64,000 nt of DNA from an uncultured Lachnospiraceae bacterium (GTDB taxonomy: Bacteria; Bacillota; Clostridia; Lachnospirales; Lachnospiraceae): contig CAJTUA010000011.1 in the NCBI GenBank assembly GCA_910579615.1, positions 70,377 through 134,376 of the forward strand, in the 5' to 3' direction. Positions 61,296-64,000 of this stretch are shown in pieces (the first letter of the stretch is position 1; every line of letters begins with the position of its first letter). The translations under genes were made by a program, and so were the position numbers. The notes under the pieces were generated by a model that had not been told where the DNA came from, searched no databases, and saw only the letters and a program-made list of their open reading frames with translations.

Positions 61296-61701
61296 TCTTA
61301 CCTCCGTTCCTGCACTTCATGCAGCGCGAACCCTTTCCCATTCCTGCCTGACCAGGGTCCAAAAGCGTCCCGAGATGCTTTTGGACCGCTTTTGCCATCC
61401 CTTCATCCAAAATCGCAAGGGAAGCCCGAAACTCCTTCCCAATCCAGTGTCCCAGTGTATCCTTATCCGAAAAACAGCAAAAAGGCACATTGTAAAATTC
61501 ACACATATTCCGGAACATTTTTTTTGTATTATCCGAGGCATCCTCCGCCACGATACACAAAAAAGCCCCGCCTCCCTTGATGGTCTTTTCCGTCATAAAC
61601 TCACCGCTTGCGATACGTCCACCCTTTGCGGCAAGCCCAAGCATGGAATATATCTTCTTTTTTGCCGTAACCTGTTGTAACGCTTCCTCGTCAATCTCCA
61701 T
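61273..61701 (-). CDS. rplGA: L7Ae-family RNA-binding protein (YlxQ type)
   Basis: 142 residues: the L7Ae fold (about 12-105: [60 protein letters not shown]) with a basic, cysteine-containing C-terminal tail ([11 protein letters not shown]). The family binds kink-turns. It lies between ylxR and infB as usual in Firmicutes and overlaps both neighbours (11 bp with ylxR, 23 bp with infB), indicating translational coupling. Confidence 0.9.
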   Translation of the reverse strand: MEIDEEALQQVTAKKKIYSMLGLAAKGGRIASGEFMTEKTIKGGGAFLCIVAEDASDNTKKMFRNMCEFYNVPFCCFSDKDTLGHWIGKEFRASLAILDEGMAKAVQKHLGTLLDPGQAGMGKGSRCMKCRNGGKNGENENS

Positions 61702-61969
61702 GAATATCCTTTAACCTGCCCTCCAATGCTTCATATACTTCTGCCGGAACCACGGTTTTCAGCGACCGCTCCAACCCCTTGTTTTTCCTTGCTTTTTCCA
61801 GACATTCCGGCGCGCTGCATATGTACGCGCCCCGCCCGTTTTTCTTTCCGGTCGCATCGATAAGAATCTCGTCCTCCGGCGTGTGGATGACACGCACAAG
61901 TTCTTTTTTATTTTTCATTTCGCCGCAGCCGATGCATTTGCGCATTGGTACTTTTTTTACTCCCGCCAA
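61691..61969 (-). CDS. rnpM: YlxR/RnpM-family RNA-binding protein
   Basis: 92 residues. Seen: MRKCIGCGEMKNKKELVRVI, the GRGAYIC motif and CLEKARKNKGLERSLK, the complete family pattern. In B. subtilis this protein (YlxR) binds the RNase P RNA and modulates its activity. It follows nusA by 34 bp and precedes the L7Ae-like gene. Confidence 0.93.
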   Translation of the reverse strand: MAGVKKVPMRKCIGCGEMKNKKELVRVIHTPEDEILIDATGKKNGRGAYICSAPECLEKARKNKGLERSLKTVVPAEVYEALEGRLKDIHGD

Positions 61970-62003
61970 ATTCCGTCACCTCACTTTTGCCCACCTTGGC
62001 ACC

Positions 62004-63209
62004 CTAGCGGTTCTCGCCCTCTGCCGGGTATTCCTCGTCATAGTGTCCGGAATCTTCATCCGAATACTCGCCGTCGGAATAATCTCCGTCATAATCCTGC
62101 GCATACTCATCCTCGCCATAATCGTCATATGAGCCATTGTCACTGTAGGAATTGTCGTAATAGCCATCATCATTCCCGTCACTTTTGATATCAATCTTAT
62201 ATCCGGTCAGCCTTGCCGCAAGTCTTGCGTTCTGTCCTTCCCGCCCGATGGCAAGGGAGAGCTGATATCCCGGCACAATGACGCGCGCCGTCTTTTCCTC
62301 CTCGTCCACTTCCACGGAAACGACCTTTGCAGGGCTTAACGCGTTGCGGATTAAAATCGCCGGGTCATCGCTCCAGTTGACGATATCAATCTTTTCGCCG
62401 CGCAGCTCGTCAACAATCGCATTTACCCTCGCGCCGTTGACACCGACGCAGGCGCCGACCGGGTCAACATTCGGGTCGTTCGAGCTGACCGCCATCTTCG
62501 TCCTCGCACCCGCCTCACGGGAAATGCTGCGGATTTCGACAACCCCGTCCTTAACCTCGGTAACCTCCGCCTCAAAGAGACGCTTTACCAGCTCCGGATG
62601 TGTCCTTGAAACAGTGATTCTTGGTCCCTTCGTCGTGTCCTTTACTTCCACAACATAGAGCTTTACACGCTCGGTCGGGCGGAAATGCTCCCCGGCAATC
62701 TGCTCGTTCTTTGTGAGCACCGCGTCCACTTTCCCGAGGTTGATGCTGACGTTCTCACCGACATAGCGCTGCACAATCCCGGTTACAATATCCCTTTCCT
62801 TCTCGAAATACTGGCTGTAAAGTACCTTGCGCTCCTCCTCGCGGATTTTCTGCACAACTACCTGCTTTGCTTTCTGTGCCGCAATTCGTCCGAAATTCTT
62901 TGGCGTAACCTCAATGTTTACGATATCGCCGATTTCATATTTTTTCTTTGGGAATTTCTGCCTCGCCTCCTCGAGCGTAATCTGTAAGACCGAATCTTCC
63001 ACTTCCTCAACAATCTCTTTTTCCGCATATACGCCGACCGCACCCGTGTCACGGTTAATCGTAACCTTAATGTTGTCCGATTTTCCGTACTGGTTCTTGC
63101 ACGCAGCCAACAGCGAATTCTCAATCGCTTCAAGCAGGATATCCTTGCTGATGTCTTTCTCCTTCTCAATCTGGTTCAATGCTTCAATCAATTCTTTATT
63201 GCTGTCCAT
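62004..63209 (-). CDS. nusA: Transcription termination/antitermination factor NusA
   Basis: 401 residues from ATG 63209 (AAGGTGAAAAAA before it; the upstream in-frame ATG gives a foreign tail). NusA modulates pausing and termination. Seen: N-terminal domain (MDSNKELIEALNQIEKEKDI), S1 domain (IVTGIVQRYVGENVSINLGK), and KH domains (GACVGVNGARVNAIVDELRG; LAIGREGQNARLAARLTG). The C-terminal about 55 residues after IDIKSDG are almost only Asp, Glu, Ser, Tyr and Gly, an acidic tail not found in B. subtilis NusA. It follows rimP by 66 bp. Confidence 0.97.
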   Translation of the reverse strand: MDSNKELIEALNQIEKEKDISKDILLEAIENSLLAACKNQYGKSDNIKVTINRDTGAVGVYAEKEIVEEVEDSVLQITLEEARQKFPKKKYEIGDIVNIEVTPKNFGRIAAQKAKQVVVQKIREEERKVLYSQYFEKERDIVTGIVQRYVGENVSINLGKVDAVLTKNEQIAGEHFRPTERVKLYVVEVKDTTKGPRITVSRTHPELVKRLFEAEVTEVKDGVVEIRSISREAGARTKMAVSSNDPNVDPVGACVGVNGARVNAIVDELRGEKIDIVNWSDDPAILIRNALSPAKVVSVEVDEEEKTARVIVPGYQLSLAIGREGQNARLAARLTGYKIDIKSDGNDDGYYDNSYSDNGSYDDYGEDEYAQDYDGDYSDGEYSDEDSGHYDEEYPAEGENR

Positions 63210-63274
63210 TTTTTTCACCTTTTCCTTTCTATGATGGATTATTTTGTTCTTTCTTGTGGCAGGAATCCGTTTTG

Positions 63275-63742
63275 TCAAAAATCAATGGCAAGGCGGATGA
63301 TTGCGATGCTGTTTCTCTCTAAGCGCATTTCCTTTCCGTCCGGTGTTTCAAGCGTAACGCTCTCTTTGTCAAAGGAGCGCAAAATCCCCTCAAAATCCTT
63401 CTTTTTATCGACTGCGCGGAATAATTTCCCCTCCACGGCCTCCCCCATGCTGCGCACAAAATCCTTGTCTTTTTTTAACTGCCTGCCAAGCCCCGGTGAG
63501 CTCACCTCAAAAATATAGGAATCCGGGATAAAATCTTTCTCGTCAAGCAAATCGTTCATCCGGCGGCTTACCAGTTCACAGTCATTTACCGTTATGCCGC
63601 CCTCCTTGTCAATGTATGCCCTTAAATACCAGTTTCCTGCCTCTTTCACATACTCCACATCAACCAGTTCAAAACCATAGTCCGCAAGAATCGGTGAAAT
63701 CATCTTCTCCGTCTGCTTTTCATATTCCTCCCGCTTTGTCAT
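63275..63742 (-). CDS. rimP: Ribosome maturation factor RimP
   Basis: 155 residues. RimP helps assembly of the 30S head. Seen: YGFELVDVEYVKEAGNWYLR, GITVNDCELVSRRMNDLLD, YIFEVSSPGLGRQLKKDKDF and GILRSFDKESVTLETPDGKE. First gene of the operon; upstream lie a leader hairpin and a consensus promoter. Confidence 0.96.
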   Translation of the reverse strand: MTKREEYEKQTEKMISPILADYGFELVDVEYVKEAGNWYLRAYIDKEGGITVNDCELVSRRMNDLLDEKDFIPDSYIFEVSSPGLGRQLKKDKDFVRSMGEAVEGKLFRAVDKKKDFEGILRSFDKESVTLETPDGKEMRLERNSIAIIRLAIDF

Positions 63743-63824
63743 CTCTTCCTCGTTTCTGCGCCGTCCCCGGCACGGGTAATGCCCTTTATGTTCCCAGATG
63801 AAGCAGAAAACCTTGTTTCCCGCG

Positions 63825-63857
63825 CTCCAAAAACAAAGAGTGGACTTGCGTCCACTC
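63825..63857 (-). terminator. Leader terminator/attenuator of the rimP-nusA-infB operon
   Basis: On minus: GAGTGGAC-GCAA-GTCCACTC (63838-63857) followed by TTTGTTTTT. It begins about 25 nt after the expected transcription start and lies about 85 bp before the rimP start, so readthrough is needed for expression of the operon. No uORF or alternative pairing is obvious by eye. Confidence 0.75.
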
Positions 63858-63887
63858 CTTGCTCTAGCCTATCATCAAATCTTATTC

Positions 63888-63916
63888 ATTATACTGCTTT
63901 TTTCCTCGAATGTCAA
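63888..63916 (-). promoter_or_regulatory. Consensus sigma-A promoter of the rimP-nusA-infB operon
   Basis: Minus strand TTGACA (63911-63916), 17 bp, TATAAT (63888-63893): both boxes match consensus exactly. The remaining 63917-64000 shows no gene. Confidence 0.9.
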
Positions 63917-64000
63917 GAAGTTTTTTCAAATTTCCATCTGCTTTGTGTAGGATTACAATACATGTGTTACAACTGAATATTGAAAAAGCAGAGACACTGC

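Noticed and set aside
1..64000. ATPase subunit for the sugar importers
   Set aside because: Searched for Walker A/signature-bearing ABC ATPase genes; none is present, so a shared ATPase elsewhere must be assumed.

Overview
The window reads as chromosome from a Gram-positive gut-type Firmicute, most likely a Lachnospiraceae member. Reasons: the rimP-nusA-ylxR-rplGA-infB-rbfA-nrnA-truB-ribF-rpsO gene order, lipobox signal peptides, strong GGAGG ribosome binding sites, sigma-A promoters of TTGACA-N17-TATAAT type, ABC sugar importers lacking their own ATPase, and a beta-mannan utilisation locus like the one described in Roseburia. Almost every gene is on the minus strand; only an orphan chemotaxis receptor and a foldase-like protein are on plus. 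I found no rRNA, tRNA, CRISPR array, prophage or insertion sequence.

Layout, right to left (direction of transcription). 63.9-53.6 kb: the translation/transcription housekeeping operon from rimP to rpsO, with a consensus promoter followed at once by an attenuator-like hairpin. 53.4-47.4 kb: a PAS-GGDEF-EAL protein, a PL11 rhamnogalacturonan lyase and a plus-strand foldase-like protein. 47.1-42.8 kb: a DUF3783 protein, a Tet(M)-like ribosomal GTPase fused to a C-terminal NYN/YacP (Rae1-type) nuclease, and an ADP-ribosylglycohydrolase. 42.6-36.1 kb: galK-galE, two tandem signal peptidase I paralogues, a SpoIID-like protein and queA. 36.0-33.2 kb: the chemotaxis receptor and a YbjQ-family protein, separated by a tandem array of palindromic repeats.

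32.7-2.4 kb is the mannan locus: a LacI-type regulator; a lipoprotein CBM35-GH26 endo-mannanase; a YesL protein; two complete sets of importer parts (two solute-binding proteins and two MalF/MalG-type permease pairs) with an NHL-repeat membrane protein, a Yip1 protein and a large DUF5696 protein between them; a lipoprotein with duplicated beta-modules; then GH130_2 mannooligosaccharide phosphorylase, an SGNH/CE17-like acetyl esterase, mannobiose/cellobiose 2-epimerase, GH130_1 mannosylglucose phosphorylase, a PstS-like lipoprotein, a GNAT protein and a phosphohexomutase. The inferred route is surface cleavage of mannan, import of acetylated oligosaccharides, deacetylation, phosphorolysis to mannose-1-phosphate, epimerisation and phosphorolysis of the final mannobiose, and entry into glycolysis through the phosphomutase. 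galKE could serve galactose side chains. At the far left an XRE regulator and a double-SGNH lipoprotein (cut by the window edge) follow.

Most notable: (1) the GTPase-NYN fusion; (2) the envelope module NHL/Yip1/DUF5696/YesL embedded between two mannan importers; (3) a palindromic repeat family that at all five of its loci abuts the ribosome binding site of the next gene; (4) TGCA motifs phased at 10 bp upstream of mannan-locus promoters.
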